DNA of 35,282 bases from JAAYZQ01 sp034428935 (GTDB lineage: Bacteria > Chloroflexota > Anaerolineae > JAAYZQ01). The stretch is from contig DAOUHB010000045.1 of assembly GCA_034428935.1 (NCBI GenBank), positions 1 to 35,282 on the forward strand. The letters run 5' to 3'. How positions within the stretch are numbered: position 1 is the stretch's first letter; each line of letters starts with the position of its first letter. A program made the position numbers and the translations under genes. Under the pieces are notes generated by a model, which was not told where the DNA came from, did not search any database, and was given only the letters and a program-made list of their open reading frames with translations. Of the stretch, positions 26,659-33,892 are shown piece after piece.

Positions 26659-27852
26659 CTACATCCGCAGGAGCTGGCCGGGCGCGGAGAGCGCGTCGTG
26701 GAGAGCCACCGTGAAGCGCGCTCCCGTAGCGCCATCCACAACCCGATGGTCATAGGCAATAGAAAGGGCGATCTCGGGCACGCTCACCACTTTGTCGTCC
26801 GCCAGGATGAGACGCTCCCGAGGCGCTCCGATAAAGATGATGGCACTGTGGGGAGGGTTGATCAGCGGCGTCCCCCATTCGACCCCGAACATGCCGAGGT
26901 TGGAGAGCGTGATCGTTCCCCCCGCAGAGTCATTCGGCACAAGGCGATTGGCCTGTGCCCGCTCGGCCAGACCGCGGATTGCCTCGTCGATATCAGACAG
27001 GCCCAGAGCCTGGCAGCCCTGGACGACGGGAGCAACCAGACCGCGCGGAGTGTCAATGGCCACGGCGACGTTCACGTCCGTGTAGGCCACCATGCCATCG
27101 GCCCGATACTCGGCATTGACCAGCGGATGTTCAGGGATGACGCGGGAGGCCAGGTAGAGCACCAGGCTCGTAAAGCCTACCGGCCGCTCAGACTCTTTCA
27201 GCGTTGCGTGCGTGGCAAGTAGCTGCGACGCATCGAAGCGCATCGTCTGCACAAACTGCGGTATCTCGCGCCAACTCTGTTCCATGGCCCGCGTCATGGC
27301 TTTTTGGATGGCAGTCTGTTCTATCACCCGATAAGCCGGTCCGGCCTTTGCTCTCGCGGCATCCTCCACATCTCCTTCGGTAATCAGGCCGCCGGGCCCT
27401 GTCCCTTGCACATCGGCGATCTCGATTCCAAGCTCGGCCGCCAGGCGCCTGGCCCGCGGTTGCGCCATCGCTCGCTTTGGCCGCGCAGCGACGCCCGCCG
27501 GGGCACCTTTGCCTTGCACAGGCTCGCCCGGCGCCGGGGCAGTTTCTTGCACTGCTTCACGCTGGAGATCAGCCATGGCCTGTTCGAGAACCTCGGGATC
27601 CTGCGCTTCGCCAATGTCCCAGCAAAGAGCCAGCACCGTACCGACAGGCACCGGTGAACCGGTGCCTGCCGGAACCAAGATGCGGGCCAACACCCCGTCG
27701 AACTTGGCCTCCACACCCAACGAGCTTTTTTCGGTCTCAACCTCGTAGATCAGGTCCCCGGTATCAAAGGTGTCTCCCTCGGATACGTGCCAGAAGGTGA
27801 TGGTTCCTTCTTGCATTACCTGGCCGAACCGGGGTAGTATCAGGGTGCGCAT
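26659..27852 (-). CDS. Lipoyl-bearing E2 acyltransferase (second complex)
   Basis: The 397-residue E2 has one lipoyl domain (Lys42 in ETEKSSL) and one subunit-binding domain (about residues 130-165, with RARRLAAELG and GTGPGGLITEGDV). Its catalytic domain contains LSNLGMFGVEWGTP and the active-site DHRVVDG. It transfers the acyl group made by the E1 pair encoded just upstream to CoA. Unlike the E2 encoded at 11587 it has the usual single binding domain. No E3 gene is nearby here either. ATG 27852 has AGGAGG six bases upstream; the gap to the E1-beta gene is 10 bases. Confidence 0.9.
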   Translation of the reverse strand: MRTLILPRFGQVMQEGTITFWHVSEGDTFDTGDLIYEVETEKSSLGVEAKFDGVLARILVPAGTGSPVPVGTVLALCWDIGEAQDPEVLEQAMADLQREAVQETAPAPGEPVQGKGAPAGVAARPKRAMAQPRARRLAAELGIEIADVQGTGPGGLITEGDVEDAARAKAGPAYRVIEQTAIQKAMTRAMEQSWREIPQFVQTMRFDASQLLATHATLKESERPVGFTSLVLYLASRVIPEHPLVNAEYRADGMVAYTDVNVAVAIDTPRGLVAPVVQGCQALGLSDIDEAIRGLAERAQANRLVPNDSAGGTITLSNLGMFGVEWGTPLINPPHSAIIFIGAPRERLILADDKVVSVPEIALSIAYDHRVVDGATGARFTVALHDALSAPGQLLRM

Positions 27853-27862
27853 CCAGAGCCTC

Positions 27863-28849
27863 CTACGCTGTGCCGCCGCGACCGAGTTCGCGAATGCCAG
27901 CCAGGATGTCTTTGACCTGCGGGATGCACATCGCCTCCAGGCGGATGCTCTGGGGAATGGGCACATCTTGACCGCAGACCCGCTTGATCGGTGCCTCTAG
28001 GGAGTACAGCGCCTGTTCGGCCACACGCGCGCTGATCTCGGCGCCAACTCCGCCCGTGACAGGCGCCTCGTGAGCTATCAACAACCGGCCGGTCTTTTCC
28101 ACCGAGGCCAGTACGGTATCCATGTCCAGAGGAGCAACCGTGCGCAGGTCGATGACCTCACAAGAAATGCCCTCTTCCGCTGCCTTCTCGGCGGCCTCGA
28201 GGGCCTTGTGCACCATATGGGAGTAGGTTACGATCGTCACATCCGCTCCTTCGCGGGCGATGCGCGCCTGTCCGAAGGGCACCAGGTGGTCGCCATCGGG
28301 AACCTCACCCTGAGTCGCGATTAGGGCCTTGTGGGTCAAAAAGACAACAGGGTTATCATCCCGGATGGCCACCTTCAGCAGTCCCTTTGCGTCGGCCGGA
28401 GTGGCCGGAAGGGCGACTTTGAGCCCGGGAGTGTGCAACAGCCACGCCTCGGGGCATTGTGAGTGCTCCGCGCCGGCACCGCCCATCGCACCAATGGCCC
28501 CGGCGATGACGAGAGGTACTTTGTACAGGCCGCCGTGCATGTAGCGCCACTTGGCAGCCTTGTTCACCACCTCGTCCATGGCCACGCCGACGAAATCAGC
28601 AAATTGCAGGTCGACAAATGGACGTCTGCCGGTGATAGCAGCCCCGACACCCGCGCCCACGATCATGGTCTCGGAGATCGGTGTGTCGATGACCCGGGAT
28701 TCGCCGAATTTGTCAAGCAATCCCGCTGTGGCGCCAAACAGGCCGCCGATCAGGGCAACATCTTCACCCATGACAAATACAGTGGGATCTCGCTCCATCT
28801 CCTCAGAGAGGGCTTCCGACAGCGCCTGCCCATAGCTCTTTACACTCAT
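27863..28849 (-). CDS. Dehydrogenase E1 beta subunit (second complex)
   Basis: The 328-residue chain has the E1-beta marks VFVMGEDVALIGG, DTPISETMIVGAGVGAAITG with the ThDP-site Glu, GGAGAEHSQCPEAWLLHTPGL, and EVIDLRTVAPLD. The spacing to its partner gene is 13 bases upstream and 10 bases downstream, with GAGGAGG before ATG 28849. The set is arranged alpha-beta-E2 as in acetoin or branched-chain/pyruvate dehydrogenase operons of Gram-positives. I cannot decide the substrate between pyruvate, acetoin and a larger 2-oxoacid. Confidence 0.9.
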   Translation of the reverse strand: MSVKSYGQALSEALSEEMERDPTVFVMGEDVALIGGLFGATAGLLDKFGESRVIDTPISETMIVGAGVGAAITGRRPFVDLQFADFVGVAMDEVVNKAAKWRYMHGGLYKVPLVIAGAIGAMGGAGAEHSQCPEAWLLHTPGLKVALPATPADAKGLLKVAIRDDNPVVFLTHKALIATQGEVPDGDHLVPFGQARIAREGADVTIVTYSHMVHKALEAAEKAAEEGISCEVIDLRTVAPLDMDTVLASVEKTGRLLIAHEAPVTGGVGAEISARVAEQALYSLEAPIKRVCGQDVPIPQSIRLEAMCIPQVKDILAGIRELGRGGTA

Positions 28850-28862
28850 GTTGGTTGCCTCC

Positions 28863-29834
28863 TCAGACGTATAGGTCTTCAAAGATGCGCTCCCGGCCAG
28901 GGGCGGGTGCACTCTCGGCTTTGGCGATAGCTTCTTCCATCTCCTGTTGGATTGTGGCCTTCATCTGGTTCAGTTGCCCATCGGTCAGCAGGTCTTCTTG
29001 TACAAGCCGCTGCGGATAAACCACCAGAGGGTCGCGGCGCTTGCCTTCCTCCAGCACGCTGGGGTCGCGGTAGGTGCAGGGATCGCCCTCAAAGTGACCG
29101 CGGAAGCGAAAGCACTCGGCCTCGATCAACGTAGGGCCTTCGCCCTTTCTGGCTCGTTCCACGGCCTCGGCTACAACACAATACGTGACCTCCGGATCCA
29201 TGCCGTCAACCCACTTGCCGGGGATGTCATAGCCAAGGGCACGTTTGTAAATCTGGCCTGCTGTCGCATTGGCGGTGCAAGTGGACACGGCCCATCCGTT
29301 GTTTTCACACAGGTAGATAACCGGCAGCTTTTTCAGCGCCGCGAAATTCAGGGCCTCGTGGAAGGTGCCGCGGTTCGCCGTGCCATCGCCAAAGAAACAC
29401 AGAACAACCTGATCGGTCCCTCGCTGCTTGATGGATAGGCCGGCTCCTGCAGCGATATGAAATGAGCCTCCCAGCGTTCCACTCTGGCCCAAGACACCCA
29501 CTTCGGGCCAGGCGATGTGGACGATCCCGGCGCCCTTGCCACGCGTTGTTCCTTCCATGGTGCTCAGGAAGTCGCCATAGACCTTGGACACCGGCACCCC
29601 CTTGGCAATCTCGTAGCCTACACCGCGGTGTGCGTACAGCAGGTAATCATCCTTGCGCAGAGCCGCGATGGCCCCTGCCTGGACTCCCTCCTGACCGCGG
29701 CCCGCGTGGTGAAAACCGGCGATTTTGCCCTGATCGAACAACCGGAGCAGGTTCTCCTCAAAGATATTCATGCGCATCATGGTTTCCAGTAGCTGAACGC
29801 GTTGTTCAGTTGTCAGCATTTGTTCAACGGTCAT
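28863..29834 (-). CDS. Thiamine-diphosphate-dependent E1 alpha subunit (second complex)
   Basis: The 323-residue chain shows GDGTANRGTFHEALNFA ending at ENN (the ThDP/Mg motif), HHAGRGQEGVQAG near the start, and GKGAGIVHIAWPEVG. It begins the minus-strand cluster. The SD GAGGAGG lies five bases before ATG 29834. A second, orphan SD-like GAGAAAGGAGG (29917-29907) lies about 75 bases further upstream without a matching start codon. I see no clear promoter in the 300 bases before it. Confidence 0.9.
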   Translation of the reverse strand: MTVEQMLTTEQRVQLLETMMRMNIFEENLLRLFDQGKIAGFHHAGRGQEGVQAGAIAALRKDDYLLYAHRGVGYEIAKGVPVSKVYGDFLSTMEGTTRGKGAGIVHIAWPEVGVLGQSGTLGGSFHIAAGAGLSIKQRGTDQVVLCFFGDGTANRGTFHEALNFAALKKLPVIYLCENNGWAVSTCTANATAGQIYKRALGYDIPGKWVDGMDPEVTYCVVAEAVERARKGEGPTLIEAECFRFRGHFEGDPCTYRDPSVLEEGKRRDPLVVYPQRLVQEDLLTDGQLNQMKATIQQEMEEAIAKAESAPAPGRERIFEDLYV

Positions 29835-30142
29835 TGTTGCCTCCTCTTCTCAACATATTGGTGCGCTTCTGCCGACAGATCAGCCGAAAGATCGACGATG
29901 CAGTACCCTCCTTTCTCCAGGAAGCATGGGAGCGTCGGTTGATGGGGAACTGATGCCGTGCCGGTTGAAGGCCGGCCTCAGCAAGGCGAGGATAGAGACA
30001 GGAACGAGGAGTCGCTCAGACAGGACAGCACCGAAGAGCGGATGGCACAGCATCAACTGACCGCTCAAGACTAGCCCAGGTTGCCGGTGCAACGCTGCCA
30101 AGGACTCCTCACTTTTCGAAAAGGCGAGCGTCTGCCATTCTA
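29835..30142. other. Non-coding stretch upstream of the second dehydrogenase cluster
   Basis: No convincing gene. It contains the orphan SD sequence at 29907-29917 and the 12-bp palindrome CTTTTCGAAAAG at 30112-30123, which could be a regulator site. The leader of the E1-alpha message must lie here. No -10/-35 pair stands out. Confidence 0.4.
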
Positions 30143-30412
30143 TCATCCCAAGGACGAGATGTCAAACTCGAAGAAGTAACCGTCACCGGCCGGGGACATG
30201 TCCGCCTCCCGTACCGCCGCCGTTTCAAGGCTGTATCCTCTGCGCACAGCCAGTTCATGGGCATCTTGCTCCGGTCGTAGCTGCCGAGCTGCCTCGGCTA
30301 CGGGGTGCTGTTGGGCGCTGTAGCTCCAGTTGCAGGCTTGCAGGGCGCGCTGTGTACGGGCCATTTCGCGGACCTCGGCACAGAGTTCTCTCTCAAGTAC
30401 AATGCACCACAA
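30143..30412 (-). CDS. Possible small protein of unknown function
   Basis: An 89-residue frame with coding-like third positions (mostly G or C) ends just after FEFDISSLG. It holds a charged helical stretch (LERELCAEVREMARTQRALQ) and a Tyr/Ser-rich segment. I do not recognise it. No ATG or GTG lies in frame; the TTG at 30412 is the only start, and the frame stays open upstream to about 30490. A strong SD (AAAGGAGG, 30501-30494) is upstream but too distant to serve the TTG. It may be a real small gene, a remnant of a longer one, or chance. Confidence 0.3.
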   Translation of the reverse strand: MWCIVLERELCAEVREMARTQRALQACNWSYSAQQHPVAEAARQLRPEQDAHELAVRRGYSLETAAVREADMSPAGDGYFFEFDISSLG

Positions 30413-30577
30413 TTCGCGTTTTGGCCCACCTCTGTTGTGGGCAAGAGATACCCCACTTCGAAGGCCTACCCTTACGTTCCTCCGGCTGGTTCACCTCCTT
30501 TCTCTTGGCTTTCATGTCCCAGCGTGAGACGGTTACGACCGACCAAGCCCGTCAAGTATACGGCATAGGGCAGGCTG

Positions 30578-30586
30578 TGTTATAAT
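30578..30586 (+). promoter_or_regulatory. Extended -10 promoter reading into a hairpin
   Basis: TGTTATAAT matches TGnTATAAT exactly. No -35 match precedes it. It points toward the 3' end of the M24-like gene on the other strand, with no supported gene downstream. Confidence 0.4.
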
Positions 30587-30630
30587 GAGCGGGGCCTGTC
30601 CCGATGGCTTCTTGCGGCAGGTGCCCGCTC
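30587..30630. terminator. Hairpin beyond the M24-like gene end
   Basis: GAGCGGG-g-CCTG (30587-30598) pairs with CAGG-tg-CCCGCTC (30618-30630), an 11-bp stem with small bulges. On the plus strand TTCCCTGTCTCT follows. It lies about 120 bases past the stop of the minus-strand M24-like gene and could end transcription from either side, or form a small RNA from the promoter at 30578. Confidence 0.4.
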
Positions 30631-30748
30631 TTCCCTGTCTCTACGACCGAGTTCGCCGGCCACGACTGGGGCGATGCCAGCCATGCGGTGCGGGCCGCGG
30701 AACCGACTGCCACGGTGGAGAAAAATGAATCCTGGATTGCTGGGCTTG

Positions 30749-31933
30749 TTACACCCCAACTGCGCGGCGCACGATCGTGCCCTTCAACCGGGCAAACTGC
30801 CGTCGGTCCAGGATCACCAGCTCCTCGAGGGTCACCGGTGAGTGGGTCAGGATCTCGTAGCCGTCCTCCGTAATGAGCACGGTGTCCGAGTGGCGAAAGC
30901 CGCCCACCCCCTGCACATAGATGCCCGGTTCGATGCTGACCAGCATGTGGGGCGCGAGCACGTCCTGGCTGCCAGCCGCGACCCACGGTCCCTCGTGATT
31001 GCCCAGCCCAAAGCCGTGGCCTGTGCGATGCAGCAGGTAGTCACCAAGCCCCTCGGCGCGCAGAAATCCATTGGCCGCCTCGTCCACTTCTGCACACGCC
31101 ACGCCGGGGCGGAGCAGGGCAAAGGCGCGCTCGCGCGCCGTGCGCATGGTGGCAAACATCTCTTTCATCTGCGCCGTCGGCGGCGCCAGGAAATAGGTCC
31201 GCTCACACTCTGCGCCGTAGCCGTTTACCCGCATGAAGCTCAACCCGATGTGCGGCCCATCCATCAGCCGGTCGGCCACCGACGGCACTCCGTGGGGCAT
31301 GGCACTCGCCGGCGCCGGCCAGGTTGCCGTCAGCACGCTCGTCGTCAAGGGGTCAAAGGTCGTGTTCTTGATGATCTCCGTCTGCACGGAGCGCCCCAGG
31401 GAAAAGATCTCGATCTCGGAGACGCCATAGTACGAGGATGCCAGGATCTTGGCCATGCCCCGGTCCGCATAGTGGGCCGCACGGCGCAGCATCTCAACCT
31501 CGGCCGGCGATTTGCGCAGGCGCAGCGTCTCGACGAGGGGCAGGGTCTGCGGGTCCAGGGCCCGCAAGGTCTCTGCGATCTCTTGTGGCAGCGTCGGCTC
31601 CACGCCCAGCGCCTGCACCCCGGCCAGCATCTCGCATAGGCGCTCGGGCCAGCCCTCGCCGGGTGGCGACGGATAGTCCCAGTAGTGGCGGACCTCGCCG
31701 ACGTTGGGCGCCGCGGCCAGGTGCTCCTGCTCGAGGGCGGGCACGAGCAGGCTGGCCGGCCCGCTGGGGCGCACCAGGACAAAGAAGGGGCGCTCGAGCG
31801 GCATATAGACAACACCTGTCAGATAGTAGATGCTCGCCTCGGCCGAGACCAGAAACAGGTCCAGGTCGTGGGCGCGCACAGCGGCCTGGAGCTGCTCCAT
31901 GCGCCGGATATACTCTTCCTTGCCGATGATCAT
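30749..31933 (-). CDS. M24-fold (creatinase/aminopeptidase P-like) protein lacking most metal ligands
   Basis: The 394-residue protein has the two-domain pita-bread layout: a creatinase N-domain (about residues 1-130), then the C-domain. Where metallo-aminopeptidases have Asp, Asp, His, Glu, Glu, the corresponding places read Leu/Ser (LSFMRVNGY), Glu (AECERTY), His (RTGHGFGLGNHEGP), Glu (SIEPGIYV) and Ser (RHSDTVLITEDGYE). At least two ligands are therefore missing. Creatinase itself works without metal, so this may be a metal-free hydrolase rather than a Xaa-Pro peptidase. It overlaps the upstream S28-type peptidase gene as ATGA, with AAGGAGG before ATG 31933, so both are made together. Confidence 0.78.
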   Translation of the reverse strand: MIIGKEEYIRRMEQLQAAVRAHDLDLFLVSAEASIYYLTGVVYMPLERPFFVLVRPSGPASLLVPALEQEHLAAAPNVGEVRHYWDYPSPPGEGWPERLCEMLAGVQALGVEPTLPQEIAETLRALDPQTLPLVETLRLRKSPAEVEMLRRAAHYADRGMAKILASSYYGVSEIEIFSLGRSVQTEIIKNTTFDPLTTSVLTATWPAPASAMPHGVPSVADRLMDGPHIGLSFMRVNGYGAECERTYFLAPPTAQMKEMFATMRTARERAFALLRPGVACAEVDEAANGFLRAEGLGDYLLHRTGHGFGLGNHEGPWVAAGSQDVLAPHMLVSIEPGIYVQGVGGFRHSDTVLITEDGYEILTHSPVTLEELVILDRRQFARLKGTIVRRAVGV

Positions 31934-33207
31934 TGCTGGCCTCCTTCCGAAGCTGCGTATTGTAGAAGTGTGGCAAACACCCGGGGACCGAGCTCCGAAT
32001 CGCTCTTTTCCGGGCAGTGACGGCCGCCGGGCGCAAAGAAGAACTCGCCCTGGTGCAGAGCATAGTCCGCCTCCACGCCCAGGCCCTCCCACGGGTCCAT
32101 CTCCCCGGCGACATAGACGATGGGGATCTCGAGGGAGTCAAGCGCGGCCCTGGGCGACCACGCCGGGCGGGTCGCCGAGCGCGGCTGCTGCTCACCAAAG
32201 AGCGCCCGGCACTCGGCGACAAACTCGTCGTAGGTGCGGTCGAAAACCCCACCCGGCTCCGCACTGATCTCAAAGACACCCGTCTCGTCGCACTGTTGGA
32301 AGCGCCACGTGCGCCAGGTGTAGTGCATGGTGAGCGCCTCCTCGCGTGACAGCGACCGCTTGCTGTTCGACACGGCATAGTTCCACCCTGCCTGGTCGGC
32401 GATGTTGTCGTCCATCCAATGGAGCGCCTTGAGAAAGCCGGTGGTCGGAAGGCGCGCGGCCAACTTGAACAGGGGCAGGTATGGCTTGTATTGCTCGTAC
32501 TGGGCCATGCCATGCAAAAAAGCGGCCAGGAACTCGCGCTCCAGCCAGGTCTGGTCAAACATCTCGTTGGGGTGCAGCGCCGCGATGTGCCCGGCCAGGC
32601 GCTGGTAGGCATCCTCGCCAAAGATGACGCGCAACTTCTTATCGTACGCATCCATCGTGAAGGGCCAATCGACGACGCCGCTGGAGGAGAGGATGGCGTC
32701 CAGGTCGTCCGGATAACGCGCCGCCAGATCGACGACCAGGCCACCGGAGTAGCTGTATCCGGCCGCTGCCCAGGGGCCTGTATACTCCTTTTTCAGGTCC
32801 TGGATAACGGCGTGAAAATCGGCCAGCGCCTGATCGACGGTGACGTAGGCGGGCACGCTCTGGTCCGCATCGAGCGATAGGCTCTCGCCGTAGCCGCGGT
32901 GCTCGGCCTGGATAAAGACGACGTCGGGAGGCGAGCCGTAGGCTTCATACAGGCTGCTGAGGCGGCGGTCGGTCAGATTCCCCTCGCCGCCGAGGACAAA
33001 GAGCACCGGCGAGCCGGCAGAGGCGCCGGACGGCTGGAGGATGTCGACGTACTGCTCAAAGGAAGGTCCATCGGGCAGAGCATGGTCGAGGGGCTGCGTA
33101 AAGGACACCTGGCGGATCGGATACTCGGGCTCGGGTCGGGGCCACACAGTCCAGAGGATGGCGACGACGACGATCAGGAGTAGAGCGAACATCACGGACT
33201 TCTTCAT
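31930..33207 (-). CDS. S28-type serine peptidase (prolyl tripeptidyl/PCP-like), membrane-anchored
   Basis: The 425-residue protein starts with MKKS and a hydrophobic stretch (about residues 6-22), a signal anchor or signal peptide, so the body is outside the membrane. An alpha/beta hydrolase domain follows: VLFVLGGEGN near residue 80, the nucleophile Ser in AGYSYSGGL, the Asp region in VAGEMDPWEG, and the His in GGRHCPE. These resemble family S28 (prolylcarboxypeptidase and DPP-II relatives), which cleaves next to proline. Co-expression with the overlapping M24-fold gene suggests a shared role in handling proline-containing peptides, though that neighbour's metal site is degraded. GGAGGAG precedes ATG 33207. 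Confidence 0.78.
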   Translation of the reverse strand: MKKSVMFALLLIVVVAILWTVWPRPEPEYPIRQVSFTQPLDHALPDGPSFEQYVDILQPSGASAGSPVLFVLGGEGNLTDRRLSSLYEAYGSPPDVVFIQAEHRGYGESLSLDADQSVPAYVTVDQALADFHAVIQDLKKEYTGPWAAAGYSYSGGLVVDLAARYPDDLDAILSSSGVVDWPFTMDAYDKKLRVIFGEDAYQRLAGHIAALHPNEMFDQTWLEREFLAAFLHGMAQYEQYKPYLPLFKLAARLPTTGFLKALHWMDDNIADQAGWNYAVSNSKRSLSREEALTMHYTWRTWRFQQCDETGVFEISAEPGGVFDRTYDEFVAECRALFGEQQPRSATRPAWSPRAALDSLEIPIVYVAGEMDPWEGLGVEADYALHQGEFFFAPGGRHCPEKSDSELGPRVFATLLQYAASEGGQQ

Positions 33208-33304
33208 TGAACTCCTCCAGAAACAAGACCCTGTATAACGCACCCGAGAAATAGGCGCGTGACGGCCTGACTGCAACGGACGCGCTTCTTAACTTGTCGC
33301 TACG

Positions 33305-33313
33305 AGTATATCA
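33305..33313 (-). promoter_or_regulatory. Extended -10 promoter of the S28/M24 operon
   Basis: On the minus strand TGATATACT matches TGnTATACT, about 100 bases before the ATG at 33207. TTTCCA lies 17 bp upstream as a weak -35. Confidence 0.55.
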
Positions 33314-33377
33314 CACCTGGCCGTTCTTGGAAAATGTGACTGGCCCCCCCGGTATCTCACCTCAGTGATTTGAGGAT

Positions 33378-33406
33378 TTGACAAAGCGATTGCCTGGGTG
33401 TATACT
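33378..33406 (+). promoter_or_regulatory. Sigma-70 promoter of the arsR-like gene
   Basis: TTGACA (33378-33383) and TATACT (33401-33406) are separated by exactly 17 bp. It predicts a transcript start near 33413, about 33 bases before ATG 33446. Confidence 0.8.
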
Positions 33407-33431
33407 CCATTCAAGTTATGGAATATTCAAG
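33406..33431 (+). promoter_or_regulatory. Candidate ArsR operator 1
   Basis: Over the predicted transcription start lie TCCAT/ATGGA arms (33406-33410, 33418-33422), the palindrome GAATATTC (33421-33428) and a direct repeat of ATTCAAG (33409, 33425). The stretch TGGAATATT is shared with a second site before the permease gene, which supports self-repression. Confidence 0.55.
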
Positions 33432-33445
33432 AAAGGGAATCGACG

Positions 33446-33814
33446 ATGAAAGCCGCGAATGGGTTTAAAGCGCAGGCTCAGCTTTTCCGGGCTCTATCGC
33501 ACCCGGTGCGGCTGCGCATCCTGGATATCCTGTCCCGGCAGGAGGCCTGTGTCTGCCACCTGACCGAGATCCTCGGCCAGCGCCAGCCCTACGTCTCGCA
33601 GCAGCTGGCCACCCTCCGCGAGGCAGGCCTGGTGACGGACCGTCGCGATGGTACGCTCATCTACTACCGGTTGGCCGACGAGCATCTGGCCCGGCTGCTC
33701 GGCGAGAGCAGAACACTGATTGAGGACCTGAACGGAGCGGATCTCACCTTTCCGGCAGCACCTCCCGAGGTATTGGACGGCTGCCCCTGCCCGCGCTGCC
33801 AGGGGGAAGCGTAA
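33446..33814 (+). CDS. arsR: ArsR/SmtB-family metalloid-sensing repressor
   Basis: The 122-residue winged-helix protein has ALSHPVRLRILDILSRQEACVCHLTEIL. The C-V-C pair matches the Cys-x-Cys of As(III)-sensing ArsR proteins (usually E-x-C-V-C-D-L). RQPYVSQQLATLREAGLV is the recognition helix region and RRDGTLIYYRL the wing. A further CPCPRC motif near the C-terminus could add ligands. It should release DNA on binding arsenite or a similar metalloid. AAAGGGA precedes ATG 33446. It has its own strong promoter with a likely operator on the start site, and a matching inverted repeat lies before the permease gene 78 bases downstream. Confidence 0.88.
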   Translation: MKAANGFKAQAQLFRALSHPVRLRILDILSRQEACVCHLTEILGQRQPYVSQQLATLREAGLVTDRRDGTLIYYRLADEHLARLLGESRTLIEDLNGADLTFPAAPPEVLDGCPCPRCQGEA

Positions 33815-33833
33815 TTGTTTTTATTTGGTCGTA

Positions 33834-33855
33834 AATATTCAATTTCTGGAATATT
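33834..33855 (+). promoter_or_regulatory. Candidate ArsR operator 2 before the permease gene
   Basis: AATATTC (33834-33840) and GAATATT (33849-33855) form a perfect 7-bp inverted repeat with an 8-base spacer. TGGAATATT is identical to part of operator 1. It lies in the AT-rich gap between the two genes, 37 bases before ATG 33893. Confidence 0.6.
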
Positions 33856-33892
33856 AGCTCGTCAGGACGGCAATACGACAACGGAGGTCTGA

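Noticed and set aside
30484..30503. Sequence almost identical to the 3' end of 16S rRNA
   Set aside because: Only this short stretch matches and nothing upstream resembles 16S. It is simply the complement of a strong ribosome-binding sequence on the minus strand.
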